DNA of 64,000 nucleotides, taken from the NCBI RefSeq assembly GCF_051020955.1, contig NW_027476251.1, forward strand, positions 62,001-126,000. Reading direction: 5' to 3'. Numbering within the stretch: the stretch's first letter is position 1; each line of letters starts with the position of its first letter. Positions 63,938 through 64,000 of the stretch are shown here, in pieces. The translations under genes were made by a program, and so were the position numbers. Source of the DNA: Megalopta genalis (taxonomy: Eukaryota > Arthropoda > Insecta > Hymenoptera > Halictidae). The notes under the pieces were generated by a model. That model had not been told where the DNA came from, searched no databases, and worked only from the letters and a program-made list of their open reading frames with translations.

Positions 63938-64000
63938 GCGAAACACATGATTCAGCTGCAAATCAATGCTATGTTATGCAAATCAAGGCTTAGATTCAAA

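Larger units (their letters stand above)
1..64000 (+). repeat. 30-bp satellite array spanning the whole window
   Basis: The sequence is a continuous head-to-tail series of units of about 30 bp, roughly 2,130 of them. Units begin GCTTCAAAT, carry TGCG at positions 14-16 and mostly end in TTTA or GTTA. All units I read lie in the same orientation; I saw no inverted block. The strand label is only the reading direction used here. No stretch above about 30 bp fails to align to the unit, so there is no room for a conventional gene, RNA gene or transposon. Large size, AT richness and layered higher-order structure fit eukaryotic satellite DNA. The family is not one I recognise, and centromeric, pericentromeric or subtelomeric position cannot be decided from the sequence. 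Confidence 0.98.

Noticed and set aside
828..63961. The many - strand frames of 60-700 codons as individual genes
   Set aside because: They are phases of the same 30-bp repeat, open and close at shared indels, recur wherever a block is duplicated, and overlap frames on the opposite strand. I kept only representative ones, labelled as unlikely genes.
1..64000. CRISPR array, suggested by a 30-bp regular repeat
   Set aside because: CRISPR repeats are separated by unique spacers of similar length. Here the 30-bp units abut with no spacers, every unit is related to the next, and no cas genes are present.
1..64000. CENP-B box or telomeric repeat
   Set aside because: I saw no TTCG....A..CGGG-type CENP-B core and no TTAGGG, TTAGG or TTTAGGG run. 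The frequent TTTAGC is part of the unit join, not a telomere motif.
1..64000. Heat-shock elements from the TTC...GAA arrangement
   Set aside because: The TTC and GAA triplets in each unit are 10 bp apart, not in the contiguous alternating nGAAn array needed for heat-shock factor binding.

Overview
The whole 64 kb window is one head-to-tail tandem array of a roughly 30-bp unit. It begins and ends inside repeat units, so the array continues past both edges. I found no unique sequence, recognisable gene, RNA gene, transposon or CRISPR array. Overall composition is AT-rich; the consensus of the five unit classes is about 37% GC. A single-orientation array of this size with layered higher-order structure is typical of eukaryotic satellite DNA (heterochromatin or centromere-like). 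I cannot name the species or chromosome position, and I do not recognise the satellite.

Every unit starts like GCTTCAAAT and keeps TGCG at positions 14-16. Five classes recur. I name them by the decapeptide each would encode in one + frame: P (ASNPCETHDL), Q (ASNQCDVEGL), N (ASNPCETNGL), T (ASNTCDISDI) and A (ASTACETNEL). They follow a grammar: A is followed by P, P or N alternates with Q one to several times, then T, then A. The simplest period is the pentamer P-Q-N-T-A, 150 bp. Longer periods insert extra P-Q pairs (210 bp, 420 bp, 690 bp).

Layout by region. (I) 1-20 kb: blocks of 1.2-3.5 kb re-copied two to four times, at offsets such as 1559, 2518, 3329, 4198, 5275, 9473 and 16072 bp. 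(II) 20-31 kb: a 3 x 91-bp triplication, tandem duplications of 1019 and 1079 bp, and a block re-copied about 7.9 kb away. (III) 31-38 kb: a mosaic containing a second, unrelated 1079-bp tandem duplication and a block shared with 12 kb. (IV) 38-47 kb: a distinctive 212-bp cassette and more diverged, deleted copies. (V) 47-56 kb: 420- and 690-bp higher-order repeats. (VI) 56-64 kb: further copies of the 46.8-47.8 kb block and a 659-bp tandem duplication at the right edge. Almost all copy offsets are within 1-4 bp of a multiple of 30, which points to in-register unequal exchange or gene conversion.

Because 30 is divisible by 3 and the unit has few stop-prone codons, long open frames occur on both strands. 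The + frame reads ASNPCETHDL-like repeats and the - frame MDLKLNHVFR-like repeats; the longest is 695 codons on the - strand. I treat these as by-products of the repeat: they are broken by shared 1-2 bp indels and recurrent stops, no flanking non-repetitive coding sequence is visible, and neither strand is consistently kept open. Expression of a low-complexity repeat protein or of satellite RNA is not excluded.
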